Shown here piece after piece: positions 25,894-34,992 of a stretch of DNA of 55,791 nucleotides (positions are counted from its first letter, which is position 1; each line of letters opens with the position of its first letter). The notes under the pieces were generated by a model, which was not told the DNA's origin, searched no databases, and was given only the letters and a program-made list of their open reading frames with translations. The position numbers were made by a program, and so were the translations under genes. The DNA comes from Verrucomicrobiia bacterium (GTDB taxonomy: Bacteria; Verrucomicrobiota; Verrucomicrobiia; Verrucomicrobiales; DEV007): NCBI GenBank assembly GCA_030427505.1, contig JAUICH010000033.1, positions 1 to 55,791 of the forward strand, written 5' to 3'.

Positions 25894-26124
25894 GAATCGC
25901 GAGAGGCCACGGAAATAGTAGGCAGGTTTAGACGCGAAGCAAGGGCGGGCCATCTGGGCCAGATCCCCTGAGAATTCAGGGCGAGAACCCGCCGGGCCGC
26001 GGGATGATTGAAGCCCCGCCCGGCGTGAGGGTCCCAATTTCCTTCTGGCGTGGGGGGCGAAATGGACTAATTACTGAAGCCGGTCCGGAGGGGTGGCATC
26101 ACCGGAAGCGACTTCTTAGATTTC

Positions 26125-27540
26125 ATGTGGTTCAACAGCTTCGGATTCTGGATCTTCCTGGCGGTGGTGCTTGCCGTGCACTCCCGGTTGGGGCACCGGA
26201 ATCGAAACCGGTTCCTGTTGCTGGCCAGTTACTTTTTCTATGGCTGCTGGGACTGGCGGTTTCTTTCGCTGATTCTTTTTACCACGGCGTTCGACTACAC
26301 GGCGGCCAGGGCCATCGGGAGATCGGAGAGCCCGGCGGTGAGAAAAAGGTGGGTGACGGCCTCGGTCTGCGTGGACCTGGGGATTCTCGGGATCTTCAAG
26401 TATTTTGGTTTCTTTGCCAGCGAATTGGAAAGGCTCTGGGAAGTCATGGGCCTGGGTTCGTGGACGCCGGCGTTCCAGATCATCCTTCCGGTGGGGATCT
26501 CGTTCTACACTTTTCAGGCGCTGAGCTACACCATTGACGTCTATCGCGGACAAACCAAACCGGCGGGTAGTTTCCTCGACTTCGCCCTCTACATTTCCTT
26601 TTTCCCTCAGCTGGTGGCGGGTCCGATCGAGAGATCCAGCCACTTGCTGCCGCAGGTGGAGAATCCCCGGCCGCGGTGTGACGAGGCGCGGTTCCGGGAC
26701 GGGCTCTATCATGTGCTGACCGGGCTGTTCAAAAAGGTGGTGCTGGCGGACAACATGGCGTGGATCGCCAATCACATTTTCTCGAAGCCTCCATCAGACC
26801 TGGCGCCTCTGGAGGTGCTGACCGGCGTGTACGCGTTTGCCTTCCAGATTTATGGAGATTTCTCCGGATACAGCTCCATCGCGATCGGGGTCGCCAAGTG
26901 GCTGGGCTTCGACTTGATGGAGAACTTCCGGCAGCCCTATTTTTCGACCAGCCCAAGAGAGTTCTGGAGGCGTTGGCACATCAGTCTTTCCTCCTGGTTG
27001 AGAGACTATCTGTACATTCCGCTGGGCGGAAACCGGGGCGGCAAATGGCAGAACTACCGGAACCTCCTGCTGACCATGCTCCTGGGCGGGCTTTGGCATG
27101 GCGCTTCCTGGACCTTTGTAATCTGGGGGGGGCTTCATGGGGCTTGGCTGGCGGTTCACCGGTGGTCGGAGGGGACTTCCGCCAGGACCCGCGTGCGAGG
27201 ACGGCTGTACCAGGCCTTTGCGCTGCTGGTTACCTTTCACTTGGTTTGCCTGACCTGGCTGTTCTTTCGCGCTGAGTCGGCGGAACAGGCTCTGGGAATG
27301 CTGGGGGCCCTGTGGGGCGACTGGAAGATGACGGACCTGACGGCCACGACCCTGACGCTGATCTGCTTCTTTGCCGGTCCCTGGATGATTTTCGAGTGGT
27401 GGATCGAGCGAAAGGGGGACTCTCTTGCCTTGGCAAAGGTGGCTTGGCCGTGGAGGGCGATGGTCTATCTTTACATTGTGGTGATGTTGCTTTTCTTCCC
27501 GCCACCCGTTCCGTCTGAGTTCATTTATTTTCAGTTCTAG
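26125..27540 (+). CDS. MBOAT-family O-acyltransferase (AlgI-like), copy 1
   Basis: This 471-aa membrane-bound O-acyltransferase has about ten helices. The family core is clear: ILPVGISFYTFQALSYTIDVYRG (near residue 120), FFPQLVAGPIERSSHLLPQ, EFWRRWHISLSSWLRDYLYIPLGGNR (near residue 275) and LLGGLWHGASWTFVIWGG with the catalytic His. AlgI-type proteins move acetyl groups across the inner membrane for polymer O-acetylation, usually with an AlgJ/SGNH partner; an SGNH gene follows. Its stop codon is immediately followed by a family B TIR element. A second paralogue is at 34973. Confidence 0.93.
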   Translation: MWFNSFGFWIFLAVVLAVHSRLGHRNRNRFLLLASYFFYGCWDWRFLSLILFTTAFDYTAARAIGRSESPAVRKRWVTASVCVDLGILGIFKYFGFFASELERLWEVMGLGSWTPAFQIILPVGISFYTFQALSYTIDVYRGQTKPAGSFLDFALYISFFPQLVAGPIERSSHLLPQVENPRPRCDEARFRDGLYHVLTGLFKKVVLADNMAWIANHIFSKPPSDLAPLEVLTGVYAFAFQIYGDFSGYSSIAIGVAKWLGFDLMENFRQPYFSTSPREFWRRWHISLSSWLRDYLYIPLGGNRGGKWQNYRNLLLTMLLGGLWHGASWTFVIWGGLHGAWLAVHRWSEGTSARTRVRGRLYQAFALLVTFHLVCLTWLFFRAESAEQALGMLGALWGDWKMTDLTATTLTLICFFAGPWMIFEWWIERKGDSLALAKVAWPWRAMVYLYIVVMLLFFPPPVPSEFIYFQF

Positions 27541-27731
27541 TGTGGTGTTTGCGAAATAGGTGGACGAAATTCGCGAGGATTCTTTTTCAAAGTCAAGGAG
27601 CGAGGAGGACTGACCGAGCCACGCGGAAATTGGAAAAGGAGACCGCGATGATAAAGATTTCCGAGCGAAGCGAGCCAATTTCCGGCTCTAGAACCTAATT
27701 GATTTCGTCCAGATGTTTCGCAATCACCACA
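27541..27731. repeat. TIR element family B, complete (191 bp)
   Basis: The left end TGTGGTGTTTGCGAAAT..GGACGAAAT and the complement of the right end (TGTGGTGATTGCGAAAC..GGACGAAAT) form 30-base inverted repeats. The left end abuts the MBOAT stop codon (TAG 27538-27540), and the right end stops six bases before the ATG of the SGNH gene. The flanks CTAG and CTGG may be a degraded 4-bp target duplication. The same sequence in inverse orientation occurs at 55679-55791. It is non-coding; a short ATGATAAAGATT.. reading is not convincing. Confidence 0.85.
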
Positions 27732-27737
27732 CTGGGA

Positions 27738-28724
27738 ATGAAGAGTGAGGCAAAGGTAGTTCTGGCCGTGGCAGCCGCTCTCTTGGCGATGGAACTGGTG
27801 GCTCGTCCGTTCGAGCCGCGGCTGTCGCTGGATCTGGCGCACATCCGGGGGTTTGACCAACTGGCGGAGCGGGTGGGAAAGGCATCGAATGGCGGCGAAG
27901 AGGCGTCCCCCGTGCTGGTCTTGGGAAACTCTCTGGCGAGAAACGGAGTGGACGCGGAGGTATTGACCGAAGGTCTGCGTGACGCGGGAATGAAGGAGCC
28001 GCGCCTGGTTTTCATGACGGCTGACAGCACGGACATCGCCCAGTGGCTCTATGGATACCGCCGCTATCTGGATGGCCCCGGAGCAAAGCCGGCCTTGGTG
28101 CTGCTGTTTACGGCTAGAAGTCATCTTTCGGACCGGAGAATTCAAGGTCCGGAAGCGATGGGGGCCTACTATGTGGCAAACGGCGATGTTCAGAGCTTCT
28201 TGCGAGAGGACGCGGGCTCGTTGGATTCTGCCTGCAGCTTTTTGCTGGGACGCGTGTCCCGCCTGTTCGCGGCCAGGGGACGGGTGCGTCCCTTGTTGTT
28301 CTACAATTGGGTGCCGGGGTACGAGGTGGCGGCCCGGCAGATCAACCAAGGGCTGGGGGACGGGGCCTTGGCGGACGAACCCCCGGCGCACGGCAGCGGT
28401 GAGGAAGTTGGGGAAGTTGGGGAAGTCCAGCCCGGAGGTGAGAAGTCCGCGCAATCTTTCCACAGACTGGAGCGGCTGATTGAAACGGTTCGCGAGTCTG
28501 GCGTGAAACTTGTGATCGTGACCGTTCCACTTCCCGAGCCCTACCGCATGCCAGAGGCGATCCGGGAAATTTGCCGGAAGAATGAGGTTCCGATTTCTCT
28601 TGTGGGAGAAAGCGCCTGGTTGCCCGACGGCCGTTTTCCGGACGGATATCATCTGAATCCCGAGGGGGCGGCTGAGTTCATGGAGGCTCTAAGCTCCGAG
28701 CTGAAAGGAATGCTTTCCGAATAG
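27738..28724 (+). CDS. SGNH-hydrolase-like protein, probable acyl-transfer partner of the MBOAT
   Basis: This 328-aa protein has an N-terminal membrane anchor (VVLAVAAALLAMELVA, residues 6-21). The block I motif LVLGNSLARNG near residue 62 carries the likely nucleophile Ser, and DGYHLNPEGAAEF near residue 306 carries the Asp-His pair. This fits the SGNH/GDSL fold used by AlgJ-like polymer acetyltransferases. A short in-frame repeat (EVGEVGEV, 9-bp DNA units near 28402) lies in a poorly conserved loop. The ATG at 27738 was chosen; an upstream TTG lies inside the TIR element. The element has replaced the natural ribosome-binding region. Confidence 0.8.
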   Translation: MKSEAKVVLAVAAALLAMELVARPFEPRLSLDLAHIRGFDQLAERVGKASNGGEEASPVLVLGNSLARNGVDAEVLTEGLRDAGMKEPRLVFMTADSTDIAQWLYGYRRYLDGPGAKPALVLLFTARSHLSDRRIQGPEAMGAYYVANGDVQSFLREDAGSLDSACSFLLGRVSRLFAARGRVRPLLFYNWVPGYEVAARQINQGLGDGALADEPPAHGSGEEVGEVGEVQPGGEKSAQSFHRLERLIETVRESGVKLVIVTVPLPEPYRMPEAIREICRKNEVPISLVGESAWLPDGRFPDGYHLNPEGAAEFMEALSSELKGMLSE

Positions 28725-28830
28725 AAGCCCGCGGCCTGTTAGTGGAATGGCTTCTGGTCTTTTCGGCCGGTTCTTGAAATTGTGGTTGCGGCGCGCTTTA
28801 TAGCGTGATAGCGGCGGGGGCCGGAATTCC

Positions 28831-30045
28831 ATGATAGAAGTCCACATTCCAGCAAATTTCTTTTATCCGGACCTTCCTGGGGGATCGCTTCAGTACTTGC
28901 GCTACGGCCCCTATCTGCGCGAGCGCGGAGTGCGGCTGAACGTCTACGTCATAAAGGAACCTCATCACGAGGAAGACTCGCTGGAAGTGTCCGGCATTCG
29001 GATTCGGAGGTTCGAGGTCCCGGAGAGACAGGCGGGTTTGCAAGAGCTGATCTTCCTGGCGGGGAAAGCCATGGAAGCGATCGGCGAGAGTCCTGGGAAG
29101 CACTGCGTGCATCCTTTGGGCACTTCGGCGGCTTCGCCGAAGTCGGTTTTGGAATGGTGGAAGATTCGCCTCAAAGGGGTGCCGGTCTTGTTTCACTACA
29201 TGATGTTTCCGGTCAAGGAACCCAAACCGCTCTTCCGTCAGATCAGGAGCAGTGTCTGGGACCGGGTTTGCTTTTCGCCATACAGCAAGATGCTGATGTG
29301 CAGCCGGGTGATGGGGCGCGCGTATCAGGCGATCGGCAAGGTGCCTTTTGACAAGATCCACGCCATACCCAACGGCATCGACCTGAAGGTGTTTTATCCC
29401 CTGGAACCCGGAAAACGGAAAGAACTCCGGGAGCGGCTGGGACTGCCGGTGGACGATCCCCTGGTGCTCTTCGTGGGCAGCATCAATCCCCGAAAGGGGG
29501 TGGATCTCCTGGTCAAGGCGTGGACCGCGGTGCTCTCCCGCTTTCCCCGGGCAAAGCTGGTGATGGTGGGAAGCAAGACGGTCCGGCCCACGGAAAAGAT
29601 GCTGGGCTCTCCTTCCACCGTGGAACTGTACCTCCGTGACGTTTTCGACCTGATAGAAGCCCTACCGGATCCTGAGAGCGTCATCCTGGCTGGTGAAGTG
29701 AACAACGTCAGGGACTACTACCAGGTCGCCGATGTGTTTGCCTTTGCTTCGCATCGGGAGGGGCTGCCCAGTGTGGTGTTGGAAGCCATGGGGTGCGGCA
29801 TTCCCTGCGTGGTTTCCCCTTTCCTGGGGCTTCCTGACGATGGAGAGGAATACGGGGTGGCGGGAACTCACTACGTGAAAACGACCCATCAGCCGGAAGA
29901 CATCGCCGCCGACGTGATCCGGGTCCTGGAGGACGAGAGCCTGCGGACCGAAATGGGGGCCGAAGCGGCGCAATGGATCCGGGAGAACCAAGACATGGAA
30001 AAGGCAGCGGATTGCCTGGCCGGGGTCTACCGGAGCCTTTTCTAA
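28831..30045 (+). CDS. glycosyltransferase family 4
   Basis: This 404-aa GT-B enzyme starts with a Rossmann-like acceptor domain (VHIPANFFYPDLPGGSLQYLRYG) and has the donor-domain motif VLFVGSINPRKGVDLLVKAW near residue 210. The EX7E site occurs as SHREGLPSVVLEAMGCGIPCVV near residue 308. It should add a sugar during repeat-unit assembly. A large insertion near residue 235-270 (KTVRPTEKMLGSPSTVELYLRD) is longer than in many relatives. It is followed after 210 bases without another feature by a methyltransferase gene on the same strand. Confidence 0.9.
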   Translation: MIEVHIPANFFYPDLPGGSLQYLRYGPYLRERGVRLNVYVIKEPHHEEDSLEVSGIRIRRFEVPERQAGLQELIFLAGKAMEAIGESPGKHCVHPLGTSAASPKSVLEWWKIRLKGVPVLFHYMMFPVKEPKPLFRQIRSSVWDRVCFSPYSKMLMCSRVMGRAYQAIGKVPFDKIHAIPNGIDLKVFYPLEPGKRKELRERLGLPVDDPLVLFVGSINPRKGVDLLVKAWTAVLSRFPRAKLVMVGSKTVRPTEKMLGSPSTVELYLRDVFDLIEALPDPESVILAGEVNNVRDYYQVADVFAFASHREGLPSVVLEAMGCGIPCVVSPFLGLPDDGEEYGVAGTHYVKTTHQPEDIAADVIRVLEDESLRTEMGAEAAQWIRENQDMEKAADCLAGVYRSLF

Positions 30046-30255
30046 CTTGGTTCTTGTGTGACGGAAAGGTTTGGGTGGTATGTTCTGGCACAGAAGGCTC
30101 AACAAGGGGTGGCTAATTTGGGCCGGCAAGGCGCTCGTGACGTTTTTGTGAGACGCGTGGGAAGAGATAGTCCAAGGAGTGCTTGATTCCAGGCCGGAGA
30201 AGCGCGATGGAGAGGAGATCTCCCTAAGCGAAGACTTGCTGTTGGATCTGCTTTC

Positions 30256-31482
30256 ATGAGAAAGAGACTCTTGAGTTTACTGTTGTGTCCGGCGTGTGGA
30301 ACGGACGGCCTGGAGGTGGTGGCAACAGGGCTTGAAGGAGAGGAAATCCTGGAGGGCGCCATTCAGTGCCGGGGATGTGGGAAGGAGTATCCGATCGTCA
30401 ATGGAATCCCCCGGATGCTCCCCGAAGCGTTCGATTACTTTCCCCGGGACCGGGCGCGGGCGGACAGTAGCGGGAGCGAGGCGGCGAATGACGCGGACGC
30501 GAAAGACCTGCGGCTGACGGTTCAAAACTACTCCGCCTATCAGGGGAAGGCGTATGCGCCCCTAGCCGACCGTCTGGACAACCGGAGGATCTTGGAGCTG
30601 AGGACCAGCCTGGATTTGGCGGATTTTGAAGGAAAGGTCTGTCTGGACGCGGGCTGTGGGGTGGGACGGCTTTCCCGGACGATGGCCAAGGCGCCGGCGG
30701 AACTGGTAGTCGGGTTTGACGCCGGATACGCGGTGGACGCCGCGAAGGAAAAGTCCAAGGAGTTTGAGAACATCGAATGGGTGCAGGCGGATATCTTAAG
30801 GCCGCCGTTCAAACTGGGCTCCTTCGACCGGGTGATCTCGATTGGGGTGCTGAACCTGACGGCGCGCCCGGATGTGGGGTTTGTGAAGCTTGCCAATCTG
30901 GTCAAGAAAGGGGGAACCCTGTCTCTGTATGTTCATCTGTTTGGTTATGTGCCGTGGAACAAGCTGAACAGTGTGAAGAGCGCTCTGGGGCACCTATACG
31001 ATACGCTGACGAAGGAGCCTTTCCGAAAGCTGGTTTCCCGGATGCCGGACGGCGCGCGGTATGGGGTTTGCAAAGCATTGTGGGAATACCGCTCCCGGAT
31101 TGAATCGGGAAAGCGGAAGGGCGGTCTGGTGGGAAAAATCGCCCAGGTTATCGAGCGCCTGGGGCCCGCCAGCGGGTACAAGCCCATGGAGTCCGCGGAG
31201 TCCAATATTGTTCGTAACTTCGACAGCTACTCAACGCCTTTCCAACACAGCAATGAGTTCACCGAATTGCTCGATTGGTTTGAAGGGTACAAGACGTTCC
31301 GGAAACTCAAGGTGGCTCCCTACCGTCTGAGTGTGACCGGTTGGATAGGGGAGGAAAGAGCCGGGACCGAACCCTTGGAAGTCTGGTATTCCCCCTCCAA
31401 ACCGATGGATGAATTTGAAGCCGCCGGAGTTGAGACCGGGGAAAAGAGTGACGCGGCGCCCGGCGAGGGCTCGCCCTCTTGA
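30256..31482 (+). CDS. SAM methyltransferase with N-terminal zinc-ribbon (Trm112-like)
   Basis: This 408-aa protein begins with a small metal-binding domain of the Trm112p-like type: CPAC at residues 11-14 and CRGC at 38-41, then EYPIVNGIPRML. A class I methyltransferase domain follows, with the SAM motif CLDAGCGVGRLSR near residue 128 and RVISIGVLNLTARP near residue 195. The last ~120 residues hold a helical segment and a tail rich in Glu and Ser. Such proteins occur widely in polysaccharide and lipid loci; the acceptor is unknown. It ends 58 bases before the gmhB start. Confidence 0.85.
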   Translation: MRKRLLSLLLCPACGTDGLEVVATGLEGEEILEGAIQCRGCGKEYPIVNGIPRMLPEAFDYFPRDRARADSSGSEAANDADAKDLRLTVQNYSAYQGKAYAPLADRLDNRRILELRTSLDLADFEGKVCLDAGCGVGRLSRTMAKAPAELVVGFDAGYAVDAAKEKSKEFENIEWVQADILRPPFKLGSFDRVISIGVLNLTARPDVGFVKLANLVKKGGTLSLYVHLFGYVPWNKLNSVKSALGHLYDTLTKEPFRKLVSRMPDGARYGVCKALWEYRSRIESGKRKGGLVGKIAQVIERLGPASGYKPMESAESNIVRNFDSYSTPFQHSNEFTELLDWFEGYKTFRKLKVAPYRLSVTGWIGEERAGTEPLEVWYSPSKPMDEFEAAGVETGEKSDAAPGEGSPS

Positions 31483-31540
31483 GCCGAAAGCGTTGTTGCG
31501 TCCTCCGGCATTTTCAGGAATGGTGCGGGCTTTTCAGTCA

Positions 31541-32134
31541 ATGACCTCCCCACCGGCAAAGTCCTATTCCGCCGTGTTTCTGGACCGGGACGGAGTCATC
31601 AACGAAGAAGCGGGAATCATTTTCCAGCCTGACCAGTTGGAACTCATTCCGGGTTCCGCAGCGGGGGTCCGCCGCCTGAACGGGCTGGGCATTCCCGTGA
31701 TTGTGGTGACGAACCAGCCGGCCGTGGCACGGGGCCTGTGCACGGAGGCTGACATCGGCCGGATACACGACCGTCTGAAGGAATTGCTCAAGGAGGAAGA
31801 GGCGGTGGTGGACGCGGTCTATTTTTGTCCGCACCATGAAAACGCGGACGACGTCCGCTACCGGTGCGTTTGTGAATGCCGGAAACCGCGCGCGGGTCTT
31901 TTGCGGCGGGCGGCGTCGGAATTTGGTTTGGATTTGACCCGGTGCGTGGTTATTGGTGACCGGACCGTGGACCTGCAGGCCGCGCGGACCGCGGGGTGCG
32001 AGGCGTTCCTGGTAGAGACGGGATATGGGGGGAGCGACGGAAAGTGCGCCGCCGTTCCAGACCGGACTTTTTCTTCACTGGCCGAAGCAGCCCTGTTTAT
32101 CGAACAATGCCAAACTCCAGAGAACGAACCTTGA
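31541..32134 (+). CDS. gmhB: D-glycero-D-manno-heptose 1,7-bisphosphate 7-phosphatase
   Basis: This 197-aa HAD-family phosphatase removes the 7-phosphate of heptose bisphosphate. The nucleophile motif is AVFLDRDGVIN (Asp15/Asp17), followed by VVTNQPAVARG near residue 56 and a zinc loop of the form CPHH..CVCECRKP near residues 96-118, which is characteristic of GmhB. VIGDRTVDLQAA is motif III/IV. The ATG at 31541 was chosen; ATG 31520 is an alternative. It overlaps the next gene, so the two are translationally coupled. Confidence 0.87.
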   Translation: MTSPPAKSYSAVFLDRDGVINEEAGIIFQPDQLELIPGSAAGVRRLNGLGIPVIVVTNQPAVARGLCTEADIGRIHDRLKELLKEEEAVVDAVYFCPHHENADDVRYRCVCECRKPRAGLLRRAASEFGLDLTRCVVIGDRTVDLQAARTAGCEAFLVETGYGGSDGKCAAVPDRTFSSLAEAALFIEQCQTPENEP

Positions 32135-32838
32135 CGAAAGCGGTCATCCTCAGCGCAGGCATGGGAACGCGGTTAGGGGAACTGACGCGAGACCGGCCGA
32201 AGGTGATGGTCGAGATTGCCGGCAGGCCCATGCTGGAACATCACGTTCTCTGGATGCGGGAGGCCGGTATCACCGACTTCTTCATAAACCTCTTCTACCT
32301 GGGACCGGTCATCGAAAGCTACTTTGGAGACGGCGCGAGATGGGGAGTGAAAATCCACTATTCGCATGAGGAGAAGCTCTTGGGAACGGCGGGCAGTCTC
32401 TACGGTTTTCAAGAGCAGTTGACCGATACCTTTCTGGTGCAGTATGGCGATGTGTATTCCCGGCTGGACTTGAAGCGTTTCCAGGAGTTTCACCAGGGCC
32501 GGAACTCCGCCGCGACTCTGGTGGTACATCCGAGTTCGCATCCGCATGACAGCGACATCGTGACCCTGGCGGAAGACGGGCGGATAGAGCGCCTCTATCA
32601 CAAACCGGGGGACGATCGTTTTGGGAATATTGGGAACGCGGGCGCCTACCTGTTGGAGCCGGTGGCAATGGACTACCTGACCGAAGAGCGGCGGGAGCAA
32701 GACTTCTGCAAGCATGTATTCCCGAAGATGCTGGCGGCGGAGGAGCGGGTTTTTGGTTACAATACGGACGATCTTCTCCTGGATGTGGGGACCCCCGAGC
32801 GGCTGGCCTGGATCGAGCAATACCTTTCTGACTTATGA
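32107..32838 (+). CDS. hddC: sugar-1-phosphate nucleotidyltransferase (HddC-like)
   Basis: This enzyme of about 243 residues activates a sugar phosphate with a nucleotide. It has the signature KAVILSAGMGTRLGEL near the start, PKVMVEIAGRPMLEH, and LVQYGDVYSRLD with the metal-binding Asp. Its context between gmhB and hddA suggests GDP-D-glycero-alpha-D-manno-heptose synthesis, where HddC is the guanylyltransferase. The ATG at 32107 overlaps gmhB by 28 bases. A TTG at 32131 (TTGA overlap with the gmhB stop) would start the protein right at the nucleotide-binding motif and is equally plausible. Confidence 0.82.
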   Translation: MPNSRERTLTKAVILSAGMGTRLGELTRDRPKVMVEIAGRPMLEHHVLWMREAGITDFFINLFYLGPVIESYFGDGARWGVKIHYSHEEKLLGTAGSLYGFQEQLTDTFLVQYGDVYSRLDLKRFQEFHQGRNSAATLVVHPSSHPHDSDIVTLAEDGRIERLYHKPGDDRFGNIGNAGAYLLEPVAMDYLTEERREQDFCKHVFPKMLAAEERVFGYNTDDLLLDVGTPERLAWIEQYLSDL

Positions 32839-33815
32839 TTATTTCCCGAACTCCATTCCGTGTCAGCCTGGTTGGGGGAGGCTCTGACATGGCCACTTTT
32901 TACCGGAATGGACCCGGGCGTGTGTTGAGCTTCACGATCGACAGCTATATGTATGTGACGGTCAGTCCCCGGTTCGACGCCTCTGTCCGGGTGGCCTATA
33001 CCAGGACAGAGATTGTAGACAGCTTCGAGGACCTCCAGCACAATTTGATTCGCGAAGCGATGCGGATGACGGGGGTGTGCGAGGGCGTGGAAATAACCAC
33101 TATTGCCAACATATTTGCCGGCACCGGGCTGGGGTCTTCTTCTTCGCTTTCCGTGGGGGTGTTGCATGCGCTACACGCCCACCGTCATGAGTATGTTTCC
33201 AAAGCGCAGCTTTGTGACGAGGCGTGCCGGCTTGAGATTGAGATTTTGGGCGCGCCCATTGGAAAGCAAGATCAGTACGCGGCGGGGTTTGGCGGCATAA
33301 ACGTTATTCAGTTCAATCCGGACGAAACCGTTTTCGTCGAGCCCGTGGTCTGTTCGCGGGAGACCCGGGAAGCTCTGGACCGGCGGTTGCTGATGTTTTA
33401 TACCGGAATGCGGGGCGACAACACGAAGTTACTCGGGCAACAAACCAAAGATATAGCGGCTAAAAGCAAACAGGAAGTGCTGCAAAAGATGGTGGACCTG
33501 GTCGAACCGCTAAGGGAGTCCCTGGAGTCCGGACAGCTCAACCGGGTAGGAAGCATCCTGCATGAGAACTGGCTGATGAAGCGGCAGCTCACTTCGGGAA
33601 TCGCCAACGAGCGGATCGACTCGCTCTATGAAGCCGGCTTAAAGGCGGGCGCCGGTGGGGGTAAACTGCTGGGGGCCGGTGGTGGTGGCTTTCTACTGTT
33701 TTACTGCGAAGAGGAATACCAGGAACCTTTGAAGAAAGCGATGGGCGAAATGGGGCTCTCTTTCTTTAAGTCCAACATCGAAATGCAGGGTAGCGCGATC
33801 GTTCACTATGGATGA
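32835..33815 (+). CDS. hddA: D-glycero-alpha-D-manno-heptose 7-phosphate kinase (HddA-like)
   Basis: This 326-aa GHMP-family kinase phosphorylates heptose 7-phosphate at C1. It shows RTPFRVSLVGGGSDM at the N-terminus, the ATP loop FAGTGLGSSSSLSVGVLHAL near residue 95, the PIGKQDQYAAGFGGIN segment near residue 138, and GAGGGKLLGAGGGGFLLFY near residue 273. The start overlaps the hddC stop by four bases (ATGA), so translation is coupled. With GmhB and HddC this is most of the GDP-heptose pathway; GmhA is not in the window. Confidence 0.9.
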   Translation: MIISRTPFRVSLVGGGSDMATFYRNGPGRVLSFTIDSYMYVTVSPRFDASVRVAYTRTEIVDSFEDLQHNLIREAMRMTGVCEGVEITTIANIFAGTGLGSSSSLSVGVLHALHAHRHEYVSKAQLCDEACRLEIEILGAPIGKQDQYAAGFGGINVIQFNPDETVFVEPVVCSRETREALDRRLLMFYTGMRGDNTKLLGQQTKDIAAKSKQEVLQKMVDLVEPLRESLESGQLNRVGSILHENWLMKRQLTSGIANERIDSLYEAGLKAGAGGGKLLGAGGGGFLLFYCEEEYQEPLKKAMGEMGLSFFKSNIEMQGSAIVHYG

Positions 33816-34992
33816 ACCTCGCTCTGTGAGGGACCGCGGGGAAGCCGGATTCCAGTTAAGCAAGATGCCCAAGAGCTGTCTTAGTTTTCTCTTCAAGTGG
33901 GTGGCGGGATTCGGAATCTCGGTTCTGGCGATTTGGGCGATTACCGCGGTCTGCCATTCCAACTACATACCGGAGGTTTGGGAGCCTGAGGTTGACCGGA
34001 ATGTACCCCTGGCGGGCTGGAAGTTCCGCTACCGGTACGAGAGCTGGGCGACCACCAAACTGGGCCGGTATGGCATCCCGGCGGTCGAAGATCTTTCGCG
34101 GGCGCCGGGAGATACCATTCTGGTCTGGGGAGACTCATTTGCGGAAGCTCATCAGGTGCCGGACGAAGTGAAGTTTTCGCGGCAACTGACTCGTCTCTGG
34201 AATGAGAATCACCAGGATAAACTGACCGTGGCCCCCGTGGGGCGCAGCAGTTGGAGCGTGGCGGATTCGTATTTCTTTATGTCGAAGTACGAAGAGGTGG
34301 CGAAGGATTGCCGCCTTCACGTCTTTTTGTTGTACCGGTTCGAAGATACGCTGCCGGATAGAGACCCGACGTTGCGGGTTTCTTTATTCCTTTCCGAACC
34401 GGAGTTTCATTTTGAGCGGTACGACGAAGAATCCATGATCCGCTACCCGCCGGAGGAATATGACTGGAAGAAGGCGGCGGTATTCAAAATGAACGTTCAG
34501 TTCTTCCTGAAATTGGTGAACCAAATCCGCGGGTGGGGAGCAAAGGGAAATTTACGGTTTGGACTGGGGCCGGCAGCGAATGTGAAGCAAAGTTTCCGGT
34601 CCATTCAGTTGGACTATCTGGAACGGCCGCCTTCGGAGTCGGAGGCGGCTTGGGAGTTTCTTTTTCAGTCGCTCAAGAAGCAGACGGACCTTCCCATTCT
34701 CTTCGTGTATAGCCCGATCAATCCGACGGTGGAGGATGGAAAGATACTCTTGGAAAACCCCGAGGCCGAGTATGAGAAGGCCTTTTCTAAGGCCTGCGCA
34801 AAAGAGGGGATTTACTACCTGAGCCTGGAGGATCGTTTCGTGAAATCCTGGACGGAGGACAAGGAGTTTCCGAGGGGGTTTCACTATTCCCGCCCGTGGT
34901 CTGGCCACTATAACAAAACCGGTCACCGGATCGTGGCGGAGTCAATTTACGAATGGTTGAAGGCGAATCCTGATGTTATTCACCCAGATTGA
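33808..34992 (+). CDS. SGNH-type protein, AlgJ/DHHW-like partner of MBOAT copy 2
   Basis: This 394-aa protein has an N-terminal membrane helix (FLFKWVAGFGISVLAIWAIT, about residues 27-46). The nucleophile motif is VWGDSFAEAHQV near residue 110. Near the C-terminus is GHYNKTGHRIVAESIYEWL, matching the Asp/Asn-x-x-His block of SGNH enzymes. It overlaps hddA by eight bases and the MBOAT gene by 20 bases, so all are coupled. A shorter start at 33865 is possible. It should act in the periplasm in polymer acylation. It is not closely similar to the other SGNH protein at 27738. Confidence 0.8.
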   Translation: MDEPRSVRDRGEAGFQLSKMPKSCLSFLFKWVAGFGISVLAIWAITAVCHSNYIPEVWEPEVDRNVPLAGWKFRYRYESWATTKLGRYGIPAVEDLSRAPGDTILVWGDSFAEAHQVPDEVKFSRQLTRLWNENHQDKLTVAPVGRSSWSVADSYFFMSKYEEVAKDCRLHVFLLYRFEDTLPDRDPTLRVSLFLSEPEFHFERYDEESMIRYPPEEYDWKKAAVFKMNVQFFLKLVNQIRGWGAKGNLRFGLGPAANVKQSFRSIQLDYLERPPSESEAAWEFLFQSLKKQTDLPILFVYSPINPTVEDGKILLENPEAEYEKAFSKACAKEGIYYLSLEDRFVKSWTEDKEFPRGFHYSRPWSGHYNKTGHRIVAESIYEWLKANPDVIHPD

